From Sisyra terminalis (taxonomy: Eukaryota; Arthropoda; Insecta; Neuroptera; Sisyridae), in the NCBI GenBank assembly GCA_958496175.1, contig OY292274.1, positions 14,405,689-14,469,688 of the forward strand: a stretch of 64,000 nucleotides of DNA. The letters run 5' to 3'. Below are positions 1 through 9,529 of this stretch, one piece after another. Position numbers and translations under genes: made by a program. The stretch's first letter is position 1. Each line of letters starts with the position of its first letter. The notes below the pieces were generated by a model. That model was given only the letters and a program-made list of their open reading frames with translations, was not told the origin of the DNA and did no database searches.

Positions 1-106
1 CCATTATTAATTAGTGAAATAGTTTTAAAAAAGGTAATAACGTATTACCATTGCCCTTTTTGTACAAATACAGCTAAATTATATTGTATGATTAATAATA
101 TTTCCT

Positions 107-420
107 GTGAAGTTTAAACTTAAAAAAGTTATCGTATGTTCATCATATGTCCAACGTATTGTTGTTTTCGTTTTACATCGATTATTATCTTTTCTAGTTA
201 ATAAAGCAGTTTTCGATTATTGGATTATTGGACACGCATCGATAGTGACTGATGGCGAGTTAATGGCTGAAGCTAAAGTCTTGATGACGATTATGACAAT
301 AAAGTTGTCCGTTAAACGAATTTTCCAACTTAAAGAAAAGTTTAACCGATTTTATACGAACAAGAAGATCAAGGGTCTTCTACAGGTGTTTGGGGAAATT
401 AAAAGAAATGTTTCTAAAAG
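107..420 (+). pseudogene. First-exon copy A of a repeated gene family, open to a splice donor
   Basis: I do not recognise the protein. The frame is open for about 104 codons and runs straight into a donor, aaaag|gtaggt, at 420/421. The N-terminal residues KFKLKKVIVCSSYVQR match EFKLEKVFVCSSYTQR of the paralogue at 46417 (and its mirror at 15746), and the 60 bases upstream, with acagctaaatta and gcccttttt, are also shared. The paralogue has ATG where this copy has GTG (107-109), so the start is probably lost. The paralogue in turn is closed early by a stop at 46582-46584. The C-terminal part is Lys/Arg-rich. It is the best preserved version of this exon in the window; the next exon (485-590) is decayed, so a dead copy is likely. 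Confidence 0.45.
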
Positions 421-484
421 GTAGGTACCTATAGGTATTAAGCTAAGATAGGTAAAAGCATTAATTGTTTGACTAAAAGTTGTT

Positions 485-590
485 GTCTTTTTGATTTATA
501 TGGTCAAGGAAAAGTTAGTCGTAAAATGCATAAAATGTTTATTGAAATGAAAATAGGTTGAACATTCGAAATGTCTCAAAAAATGGTCAA
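485..590 (+). pseudogene. Decayed second-exon copy A
   Basis: Contains tatatggtcaagg, gaaatgaaaata and cgaaatgtctcaaaaa, which align with the exon at 46823-46941. The AG acceptor present there is missing here (ttttgatttatatgg replaces ttatttatgtag-atgatatatgg) and the reading frame is interrupted. No function assignable. Confidence 0.5.
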
Positions 591-1470
591 TTATAAAGGC
601 TTATTTCTCAAAAAGTAGACTTTTAAACACAATTTAAGTGTCAAATTTAGCTGTATATCAATCATTTTGATTAACAGCAATGTTTTTAATTATTTTTTAC
701 GTAAAATCACATGATTTAAGTACAATTTAATAAAGGTCAAGAGTCACCTTGGGAAAATCATATTTTAAAGTAATTGCTAGGAGATATTACTAATTTTTAT
801 ATATCAGTCGATAGAATAACTCATTAGCTTTCAATTGATACTCCAATCATAATCGGATTCCATAAAATAAAGGGGGCAAACTACCCTTAAATGTCAGAAA
901 GGGAAGTAGCCGCTTACGGACAATCAAACTTTAATGTCATCGTTTAGACATATTGTTTGTTTTTTTATATAAATCAATAGAGTAATTCATTAGTTTTCGA
1001 TTGAGACCCCAATCATTATTGGACATAAAGAAAATCACCCTTAAATGTCTGAAATTTGAATTGGCGTACTGAATATTGACATGTTCAAAAAGGGCAAATC
1101 GTCGAATTTTGTTTTAATGATGCTCACCGGGTTGCATACAAACCAAAATATAGACAACGTTGTTAAAGTTAAACGTTGTTAAACGAACAAAACATGCAAA
1201 TAAAATTGGTTAAAAATACAATTTTAAATGATGTTCGAGTGGAAAAAATGTTATGTTATGAATTCTTTACTAATAATTGTTCGATTTATAGCGATAGGAG
1301 TGAAGAAATAAAGATATTTTTGACCCTAAATGAAGATAATGATAGGCCCGAAAGGCCCCTTCAAACCTGATAACAAAACCAACAAAACGCTGAACGCGCT
1401 GAACTATTTTGGAAGCCACGCCGGCCACGTCCACGTGCGATGGAGTGACCCGCGTGACCGGAGCCGTTGT
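591..1470 (+). repeat. Fragment of the foldback-type repeat F
   Basis: Blocks such as tttctcaaaaagtagac, caatagagtaattcattag, ccttaaatgtctgaaa and gatgctcaccgggttgc occur in the same order as in 6690-7890. The end, with gctgaactattttggaagccacg (two pieces) near 1400, matches the F element at 5930 and 7840. This copy is more diverged and GC-richer at 1410-1465 (ggccacgtccacgtgcgatg). Confidence 0.75.
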
Positions 1471-1550
1471 CTAAATTCAAAATTCTAAACAATTCGAATT
1501 GCCAACAAATTTGAATTGTTTGAAAAAAGAAATAATTTAGAAAATTAATT

Positions 1551-3120
1551 AAGACCTTGTTTTCTCAACGTTTGTAGATTTAAGACCTTCCAGTAAATTA
1601 CAATGTGAAGAATATTTCCTCCTGTGGGTAACAGGACGTCCACAATTCCATATCAAAGTTAAAACAAGGGCAATTTAAATTGGGAACAACAGGATATAAG
1701 GGATGGTTTCTTTCGCTATAGTTCGATTGAATATTAATGTTTGAATCTTTCTCCACGTTCTCAAAAAAAGAAACTTTAATTTATCGGGATAGATTGCCGG
1801 GAATTTAAACCGGGAAGTTAAGGGGGCTGTAAATAGATGTGACATTTTTCGTCTGTAGTTATGGCCAGTTTAATGGGCGATTTTTTAATATAAGGCCTTG
1901 TTTCCTCAACGTTTGTAGATTTAAGGCTTTCAAATAACTTACAATGTGAAGAATATTTCTTCCTGTGGGTAACAGGACGTCCACAATTCCATTTCAAAGT
2001 AAAAACAAAGGCAATTAAAATTGGGAAAAACAGGATATAAGAAATGGTTTCCTTGGCAAAATTTGGACTTAATAATAATGTTTGAACCTTTTTCCACGTT
2101 CTCAAAAAAAGAAACATTAATTTATCGGGATAGTTTGCCGGGAATTTAAACCGGGAAGTTAAGGGGGCTGTAAATAGATGTGTCATTTTTCGTCTGAAGT
2201 TATGGCCAGTTGAATGGGCGATTTTTTAATATAAGGCCTTGTTTCCTCAACGTTTGTAGATTTAAGGCTTTCAAATAACTTACAATGTGAAGAATATTTC
2301 TTCCTGTGGGTAACAGGACGTCCACAATTCCATTTCAAAGTAAAAACAAGGGTAATTTAAATTGGGAACAACAGGATATAAGGGATGGTTTCTTTCGCTA
2401 AAGTTGAATTGAATATCAATGTTTGAATCTTTCTTCACGTTCTCAAAAAAAGAGACATTAATTTATCGGGATAGTTTGCCGGGAATTTAAACCGGGAAGT
2501 AAAGGGGGCTGTAAATAGATGTGACATTTTTCGTCTGTAGTTATGGCCAGTTTAATGGGCGATTTTTTAATATAAGGCCTTGTTTCCTCAACGTTTGTAG
2601 ATTTAAGGCTTTCAAATAACTTACAATGTGAAGAATATTTCTTCCTGTGGGTAACAGGACGTCCACAATTCCATTTCAAAGTAAAAACAAAGGCAATTAA
2701 AATTGGGAAAAACAGGATATAAGAAATGGTTTCCTTGGCAAAATTTGGACTGAATAATAATGTTTGAACCTTTTTCCACGTTCTCAAAAAAAGAAACATT
2801 AATTTATCGGGATAGTTTGCCGGGAATTTAAACCGGGAAGTTAAGGGGGCTGTAAATAGATGTGTCATTTTTCGTCTGAAGTTATGGCCAGTTGAATGGG
2901 CGATTTTTTAATATAAGGCCTTGTTTCGACAACGTTTGTAGATTTAAGGCTTTCAAATAACTTACAATGTGAAGCATATTTCTTCCTGTGGGTAACAGGA
3001 CGTCCACAATTCCATTTCAAAATTTAATAAAGGACAATTGTGAATGGGAAAATAAGAATAAAAGGGATGGCTTCTTTCGCTAAATTTGCATTGAATATCA
3101 ATTTTGAATATAATATTAAA
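1551..3120 (+). repeat. 341-bp satellite, about 4.6 monomers, 682-bp higher-order unit
   Basis: Monomers start at 1551, 1892, 2233, 2574 and 2915 (aaggccttgttt), a strictly regular 341-bp step. Monomers 1 and 3 share aacaacaggatataaggg and ttctttcgcta; monomers 2 and 4 share aaaaacaggatataagaa and cttggcaaaatttgg. The array is thus an A-B-A-B higher-order repeat of 682 bp. The last monomer decays after about 3040 and stops before the 5S sequences. Open frames of 122 and 136 codons on the minus strand are by-products of the repeat, not genes. Confidence 0.95.
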
Positions 3121-3160
3121 TATTTAAAGAAAAAATTTGAAAGAAAATAAAAAAAAAAAT

Positions 3161-3247
3161 CGTTGCCCATGCCCCGCGATGTTCCCAAGCGGTCACCCAT
3201 CCAAGTCCTATACTGTTCGTATGTTGCTTAACTTGGTGATCGGACGA
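3161..3247 (-). pseudogene. 5S rRNA pseudogene, 3' part
   Basis: The reverse complement reads tccgatcaccaagttaagca and later gacttggatgggtgaccgc and ttgggaacatcgcggggca, the conserved internal and 3' region of eukaryotic 5S rRNA including the box A-to-box C control region. The first third of the gene is missing, and several bases in the middle deviate (atacgaacagtatag instead of the usual gtcgggc-type loop). It faces a second half-copy head to head. Confidence 0.85.
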
Positions 3248-3330
3248 TCAGTAAACGTTAAGCAACATAGAGCGCGGTTTAGAATTTGGATGGGTGACTG
3301 GTTGGGAACAGCGCGAAGCGTTGCCATTGC
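3248..3330 (+). pseudogene. Second 5S rRNA pseudogene, 3' part, head to head
   Basis: Contains gttaagcaacatagagcgcg, then atttggatgggtgactgg and ttgggaacagcgcgaagcg, the same 5S region in forward orientation, again without the 5' third. It is closer to the functional sequence in the middle (gagcgcggtt) but changed elsewhere. Together with the minus-strand copy it makes an imperfect palindrome of about 170 bp joined near 3247. Confidence 0.83.
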
Positions 3331-4187
3331 GGATACAAGTAAGAGAGAGAAGTGAATAGTATCACGAAAACAAACATACGTTTCCAACATTTACCACCAC
3401 CCGTCCCCCGAAATCCCGCTGACTCCGTGAATAATTCTAACGGTAAAATATAGGATTATATCATTGCACAACGAATTGTCAACGAATTGTCTCTAACCTT
3501 CAAGATTATTTACAACCCCATGCATACTGTGATAACTACATTAATTTAATTTAGAATTATTGTAATTTTCAAAACAGATAATGATCGTGAAAATAATTGC
3601 AATAGCATTTGGTAGGTAAATCGTGTTTGAACATTTGTGACTCGTTTCCATGTGCCACTAGTTTTTAGATTCAAATCTCAAAGTGTTACTTCAATTTTTG
3701 TCAATAACTCATTAACTATCAATTAATAATCGCTTAGGTATTAGCTATATGTATCGATGACTGGATAGATAGCTAAAGTGTGAAGAAAAAGTTAGTTATT
3801 TAATTCAAAGGCGATTTCCGACCTATTTAGTTGATAGGTAAGAAGACATGAGAAGTAAGTTTTATAGCTTGGTAGTTTTTAATGAACAACTATTACCTAA
3901 TCAATCGTACATAGTATAGGTATGTACCTACGTATAATTGTTGTTGTTGTTGGTTTTTTAGATTCACTTAGACTTGGAAAAGAATATATGTACATTGGAA
4001 GATTGGAAATGGACCTACCTACCGACTTATGGACTGTGCGAGGTTGAGGGAAGTGGTGCAGTGTCGAAATTTTCATCTGAATAGTCAAGGATGATTTGAA
4101 CGTAAGTTAGTTTCTATATATTTGAAATTTTAGCGACAAAAGAAAAGTTTGTTATGAATTTATCAATTTAAGGATGACATGATTTGA
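3330..4187 (+). pseudogene. Module A: relative of 43,400-44,177
   Basis: Colinear with 43,400-44,177 and, for its first part, with 33,985-34,100: gaagtgaatagtatcac, aataattctaacggtaaa, gcacaacgaattgtc, aaaggcgatttccgacc and tgaacgtaagttag recur in order. A splice donor gaac|gtaagttag near 4099 is kept in both copies. Before it, an acceptor-like ttttttag at about 3960 opens 27 codons here, while the partner copy has 28 open codons in another phase ending at the donor. Indels separate the two, so at least one is broken. Confidence 0.6.
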
Positions 4188-4352
4188 ATACTCCAACTGA
4201 AAACTGCTATCCCAATAATCACCGCTGTTTGGCAGTCCGTATTGAAAGCAGACGTTTACATTGGCCATGTAAAGCAGAGCTTTTTGTACCTTGAAGACTC
4301 AAGATGCTTTCTCGTTTCTAATTCACTGAATGCCGAATGGTCCACGACTTGA
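4188..4352 (+). CDS. Conserved open frame of the gene family (copy A)
   Basis: Unrecognised. A 54-codon open frame with helix-like, protein-like composition: near its start AIPIITAVWQSVLKADV, later FLYLEDSRCFLVSNSLN, then a stop. The partner at 44178 keeps the same frame (AIPIINAVWQSVLKADV) but has a TAA where this copy has a tyrosine codon; after that stop it stays open in the same frame. Downstream (4390-4440) a stretch still reads LLDNQPNSLRLKLDQ before a frameshift, which links this frame to the LDQLSYD module at 17471 and 44315. No start codon was found; it is an internal exon or a remnant. Confidence 0.45.
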   Translation: MLQLKTAIPIITAVWQSVLKADVYIGHVKQSFLYLEDSRCFLVSNSLNAEWSTT

Positions 4353-4359
4353 ACAACAA

Positions 4360-4585
4360 GTTGCTGTAGTCACGTGAGCTTTTTTGCTACTGGACAACCA
4401 ACCGAACTCGTTACGACTAAAACTGGACCAGATTTCACACCAAATCCTCTTCGGTTCTTACTTTTGCACGTTGCTCTTCTCGCCTTTTTTTTCGAGTCAT
4501 GATATGAAAGTAATAGTGCAACAATACCAATGATGTAGATAGATTTACGAGGATTTTGAATTCTTTGAACACTGAACATAAATTT
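4360..4585 (+). pseudogene. Frameshifted LDQ module, copy A
   Basis: Nucleotides match 44,370-44,540 (ccgaactcgttacgactaaa, ctcttcggttct, cttttgcacgttgct). The frame reading LDNQPNSLRLKLDQ is shifted where other copies read SYD(E/Q)PSSVLAFAR, so this copy cannot encode the full module. Confidence 0.55.
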
Positions 4586-4757
4586 CGATTAAGCGTTCAT
4601 TTATTATACTACATATAGTATATAATGCAGGTACGAGACGTTCTTATATTGTTATGCTTACCCATGTATATTTATGTTTTAACTTTGACTTTTCATTGTA
4701 GGAATATCAAATGATTCCATCTTAAACCAAGTTAGGGACCCGCAGCAGTCCAGAGAT

Positions 4758-5131
4758 TCTATTTGCTAACGTAGAATGGAGGAATTATTGAGTATTCGGA
4801 CATTCCTAATCCCACGTCACTATATCTAGCACAGGAACAGAAGGAAAAACAGCACAGGGGCCAGAGGGGAAAAGGAAACGTAGGCAATCATCGACCTGCT
4901 GGAACAGCTCGTGGACAAGAGTTCGCGTCCGCAGCACGGCAAATACCTAATCGCTGAAAAAGGACCGTCCAGCAGATTCTGATCTCCAATTTATCTCCAT
5001 CAATATATCTATCTATTGGAAACCATGTTAAAGATTACGAAGAAGAGAATGTTCTTTTCTTATTCATGTAATTTTATTTTTCAGGTGATTTATTGGATTT
5101 GAAGCGCCCCTTTCCGCAAAAGTGGAAGTAA
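4758..5131 (+). CDS. Small gene-like unit P1 (two exon-like open frames)
   Basis: Unrecognised. The open frame 4884-4982 contains LLEQLVDKSSRPQHGKYLIA and is closed by TGA. The same peptide with substitutions (LLEKLVDKNSRPQ) lies in the P2 unit at 9219, so the reading frame is conserved between diverged copies. An acceptor ttttatttttcag ends at 5084 and is followed by an open segment ending DLKRPFPQKWK-stop at 5131; AATAAA follows at about 5464. The donor of the first exon is not clear (P2 has attg|gtgag at the aligned place). Upstream, 4680-4757 has tttcattgtag. The first 171 bp recur at 30471. Mirror: 58213-58460 on the minus strand. Confidence 0.4.
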
Positions 5132-5574
5132 ATAATAGTTAAGCGAACGTTGCAGAATCATCATAAGCAAAGTCATCAAGAATTTATTCTCCGAATAGCT
5201 ATATATAATAAGCAAGGTGTCTGGCTCAAGAATCAAATAAAGGCAATAAAGAAATAAGGAGGAGCAAAGCAAGAAATATTTATATCTACTAGATATTTAT
5301 ATTGAATGAAGAAGCAAGCAACACTTATAGTGCCAAAACCAACAAGAACAACAACAACCACCGGAAAAATAACTACCAATAAGCCCATCTAATGAACTTT
5401 ATTGAGAACGGGAGATCTACCGATATCTACTACTGGATCCATACAACTTGTTGAATTATTTAAATAAATTATTCATATTTTGTTATATTTGTCTATTTAT
5501 TTGTTTAGTTCAAAGTTACAAACAACAATTTTTAAAACTGCCCATGTTGATATACATACGAGCAAACACCCGCA

Positions 5575-8145
5575 GATAAAAATCAATACTTGCCAATGTA
5601 AATTAAGTAAATGTATGATTTTTAGATAATATCCGATGCATTAAAACCGAAAATGAACTTAGAATTTCAATTAAACGTTCACTTTTCGAGAAATTAGCGT
5701 TTTGTTTGTATGCTAAAATAAGAGGTTAAGGAACTCCATTTCACTCGGAGCATTACTTTACGATTGTAATATCGATTTAAATCGATAAAGAGAAGCTTAT
5801 CGATGCAAGTTAACACAATTTAAGCATGAATCGATCGTTTTAAATGGTATTTTCATTAATTTAATGTCCACTAATTATAATTATCCAAGATCCAAACCGG
5901 TTCTACATAGTGGCAAAGTGGGCGTGGCTTTCAAAATAGTTCAGCGTTTTGTTGTCAGGTTTGAAGGGGTATGTCATTATCTTCATTTAGGGTCAAAAAT
6001 ATCTTTATTTCTTCCCTTCTATCGTTATAAACCGATCGATTATTAGTAAATGATACAAAATATAACATTTTTTCCACTCGAACATCATTTAAAATTGTAT
6101 TTTCAACCAATTTGATTTGCATGTTTAGCGGATGTCAAAGTTGTTTATGTTTCGCTCTATAGGCAACCCGGTGAGCATCAAAAAAACAAAATTCGACGAT
6201 TTGCCCTTTTTGAACATGCCAATATTCAGTACTCTAACTCAAATTTCAGACATTTAAGGATGATTTTCTTTATGTCATGTAATGACTGGGATACCAAATG
6301 AAAGCTAATTGATTACTCTATTGATTTATCAAAAAAAACAACCAATATGTCTAAACGATGACATTGAAATTTGCTTTTCCGTCAGCAACTACATCCCTTT
6401 CTAACATTTAAGGGTGGTTTGCCCCCCTTAATATCTTGAATTCGATTATGATTGGGATATCTATTGAAAGATAATGAATTACTCTATCGATTGACATCAA
6501 AAAATTACCAATATCTCCAAGCAATTACTTAGAAAACTGATTTTCCTAAATCGACTTTCAACCTTTATAAAATGTTACTTAAATCATGTGATTTCGCGTA
6601 AAAAGTAATTAAAAACATTACACTTATATAAAATCGATGCTTTACAGCTAAATTTGACACTTAAATGTTGATTAAAGGTCTACTTTTCGAGAAATTAGCA
6701 TTTAAATGGGCCTAAAGAGTCGATAAGGAAAAATCCATTTTCAAAGTAATTGTTTGGAGATATTGGTAATTTTTTGATATTATTCGATAGAGTAACTCAT
6801 TAGCTTTCCATTGATATGCCAGTCATAATCGAATTCAATGAAAAAAGAGGGGCAAAGCACCTTTTAATGTCTGAAAGGGTAGTAGTCGCCTAGGGAAAAT
6901 CAATTTTTAAAGTAATTGTATGGATATATTGGTTGTTTTTTTATATTAATCGATAGAGTAATTAATAAGCTTTCATTTGATATCCCAATCATTACATGGC
7001 ATACAGAAAATCATCCTGAAATGTCCGAAATTTGAGTTAGAGTACTGAATATTGGCATGTTCAAAAAGGGCAAATCGTCGAATTTTGTTTTTTTGATGCT
7101 CACCGGGTTGCCTATAGAGCGAAACATAATCAACTTTGACATCCGCTAAACATGCAAATCAAATTGGTTGAAAATACAATTTTAAATGATGTTCGAGTGG
7201 AAGAAATGTTATATTTTGTATAATTTACTAATAATCGATCGATTGATAGCGATAGGAGAGAAGAAATAAGGATATTTTTGGCCCTAAATGAAGATAATGA
7301 CAGACCTCTTTAGACGCTTATTTCTCGAAAAGTAGACCTTTAATCAACATTTAAGTGTCAAATTTAGCTGTAAAGCATCGATTTTATATAAGTGTAATGT
7401 TTTTAATTACTTTTTACGCGAAATCACATGATTTAAGTAACATTTTATAAAGGTTGAAAGTCGATTTAGGAAAATCAGTTTTCTAAGTAATTGCTTGGAG
7501 ATATTGGTAATTTTTTGATGTCAATCGATAGAATAATTCAATAGCTTTCATTTGATATCCCAATCATAATCGGAATCAATATATTAAGGGGGGCAAACCA
7601 CCCTTAAATGTCAGAAAGGGAAGTAGTCTCTGACGGAAAATCAAATTTCAATGTCATCGTTTAGACATATTGGCTGTTTTTTTATATAAATCAATAGAGT
7701 AATTAATTAGCTTTCATTTGATATCCCAATCATTACATGGCATAAAGAAAATCATCCTTAAATGTCTGAAATGTTTGACCCTAAATGACGATAATGACAG
7801 ACCCCCTTCTTCAAACCTGACGACAAAACGCTGAACTATTTTGAAAGCCACGCCCACTTTGGTTTGTATCTAGCACTTATCCAAGACACAAACCAGTTCT
7901 ACATAGAAGTGGGCGTGGCTTCCAAAATAGTTCAGCGTTTTGTTGACAGGCAGCGGTAATATCGGTTCGCAAAAGTTCTCAAAATTCAAACAATGAAAGC
8001 CGTATGTAGGCTTATGAAAGTGGCCTAAAAACGCTAATTACTCGACAAGTTGACGTTTAATCAAACTTCTAATTACATATTTGGTTTTAATGCATCGAAT
8101 ATTATCTAAAAATCATATTTTCACCTAATTTTATTGCCCAAAATT
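5575..8145. repeat. Foldback-type composite repeat F
   Basis: A self-inverted repeat. 6230-6690 pairs with 7336-7796 (sum 14026); the outer ends pair 5634-5648 with 8083-8097 (cgatgcattaaaacc / ggttttaatgcatcg). The right half lacks the counterpart of 6010-6230, but an inverted copy of that piece (gatgctcaccgggttgcc) sits in the loop at 7030-7310. Recurrent phrases are tttctcgaaaagtagac, gatagagtaattcattagc and aaatgaagataatgacag. No open frame of note. I cannot assign a transposon class and see no clear target duplication. Confidence 0.8.
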
Positions 8146-8490
8146 ATTGGAAAGTTTTGAATTTTTCGACGGGTCTAGACTCGTCGTTGAAAAAATGCAA
8201 TTTTCAAAATCTGTAATCATTACTTTAGCGCCCCCACTTTGGTACCGTTGGATAGAGTAATTCAAGCCCTTTCATTTGAGCTATCATATGTTCCTGTGGG
8301 ATTTATAATAAGGGAGATATTCGCCCTCAAAGTTGCCAAAATGAAGCAAAAATGCCCTAAAATGGGCTCTTTTCTGATTTCGCGTCAGAAATGCCATTTC
8401 CGAGTCGTTCCGATTGGGCCCCTTCGGCAATGTTCGCGAAGCGAGCCTGTGACGTCACAAACAAATCCGCCATTTTGATTCGAAAGAATT
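8146..8490 (+). promoter_or_regulatory. Conserved block with CRE palindrome and YY1-like site
   Basis: A GC-richer stretch between repeat F and unit P2. It contains TGACGTCA at 8450-8457 (the full palindromic cAMP-response-element consensus) and, 5 bases on, ccgccattttg, which matches the core bound by YY1/Pho-type zinc fingers. The phrase gatagagtaattcaagccc echoes repeat F, so the block may be the end of that element rather than a promoter. Mirror at 54854-55198. Confidence 0.35.
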
Positions 8491-8568
8491 TTCCGAATGG
8501 GGAGAAATAAAATCGAATATGATGATAATTTATTTATTAATTGATTAATACATAATAATTATAAGAAT

Positions 8569-9219
8569 TTAGCGCTTTCCGTCCATCCAGCGATTCCTGT
8601 TGTCAGAAATGAAATCGTTCCAGAAATTCCCATTTAAATAAAAAAGGGTCTTTTTGCTTAGCTCCACTGCCTTATCCTGGCAGCACCTGGAAGAACCAAA
8701 TTGGTGTTAGTAAAACCGAAACGCTATACCTAAATTAAATAATTACCTAGATTGAAACGAAATGTACCTACCTAGATATCTAATTAACTGTTTTCTCTGA
8801 ATATTTATTTTTCCTCTCCTGGTTTCGTGGTTATCGCCGTAAATCACCGATCAAAGTATCTTCTTATCGTTCCCTTTTTGCGAGGCAGATACTGCTTGAT
8901 GAAAAAACCTTGAGATCTTTGCTGCTAATGAGTTTGCAATGTTGAGTTGATCCAGGACCAATAAATAGTTTTCCCAGCTTACCTACAAATACAAATGGTA
9001 TGAGTAAAGCGAAAGCCTTAATGCCTATTACGAATAAGTACTCACCAATTTCTTCTTCTTAACATTGTTGCCGATGTATCAGGATTAATATGGTTGCCAC
9101 TCGTCGGGGTAGATATTCCAAAGGATTCCCCAGGACCTGCTGATCAGTCCTTCAGCGTATACACTCATTTGCTTGCTGTTCTGTGGACGCGAATTCTTGT
9201 CCACGAGCTTTTCCAACAG
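8569..9219 (-). CDS. Three-exon gene-like unit P2, left copy
   Basis: Unrecognised. On the minus strand: exon a (to 9046) contains the frame starting LLEKLVDKNSRPQ and ending at a donor attg|gtgagt; exon b (from 8983, after tatttgtag) reads VSWENYLLVLDQLN and stays open 43 codons; exon c (8569-8686, after ggttcttccag) reads CCQDKAVELSKKTLFYLNG and ends NRWMDGKR-stop. AATAAA follows at about 8530. The a-b junction is in phase, but exon a has TAA and TGA between the LLEK frame and the donor, and b has a stop before any clear donor to c. The strongly protein-like last exon argues for a recently active gene. Probably a damaged or mis-modelled copy. Confidence 0.5.
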
Positions 9220-9529
9220 TTCAGTTCAACGGTGATTCCTTTTCCCTTCAAGTCATCCCAGTACCATTAGGTTGTTTTCCATAGTATTGTTGACGCAGAA
9301 ATAAATAGAAATGTGCGAAAACCAGTTAATTGATCCAGTCATTAGCAAATAGATCTCTGGGCTGGCTTGCTTTGCTTTAAGGAGAAAACATTTGGTGTTA
9401 TTAACAATTCGTGTTACTCCTAACAAGTTGGTCCAAATTTTATTCAATACTACAAATGTTTATCCTTTTCCAAGCGATTGGATTTGTTGGCTCAAAATCT
9501 ATATGAATAAAGTTGCCTAAAGTTAACAA

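Noticed and set aside
1818..2868. Two long minus-strand open frames with the same start (122 and 136 codons)
   Set aside because: They lie in successive satellite monomers and repeat at exactly 682 bp; the frame follows from the repeat, not from a gene.
3137..3390. Overlapping open frames on both strands
   Set aside because: They cover the 5S rRNA pseudogenes and have no protein meaning.
8239..8478. 79-codon open frame in the CRE/YY1 block
   Set aside because: Composition follows the repeat-like phrases of element F; no second diverged copy supports the frame.
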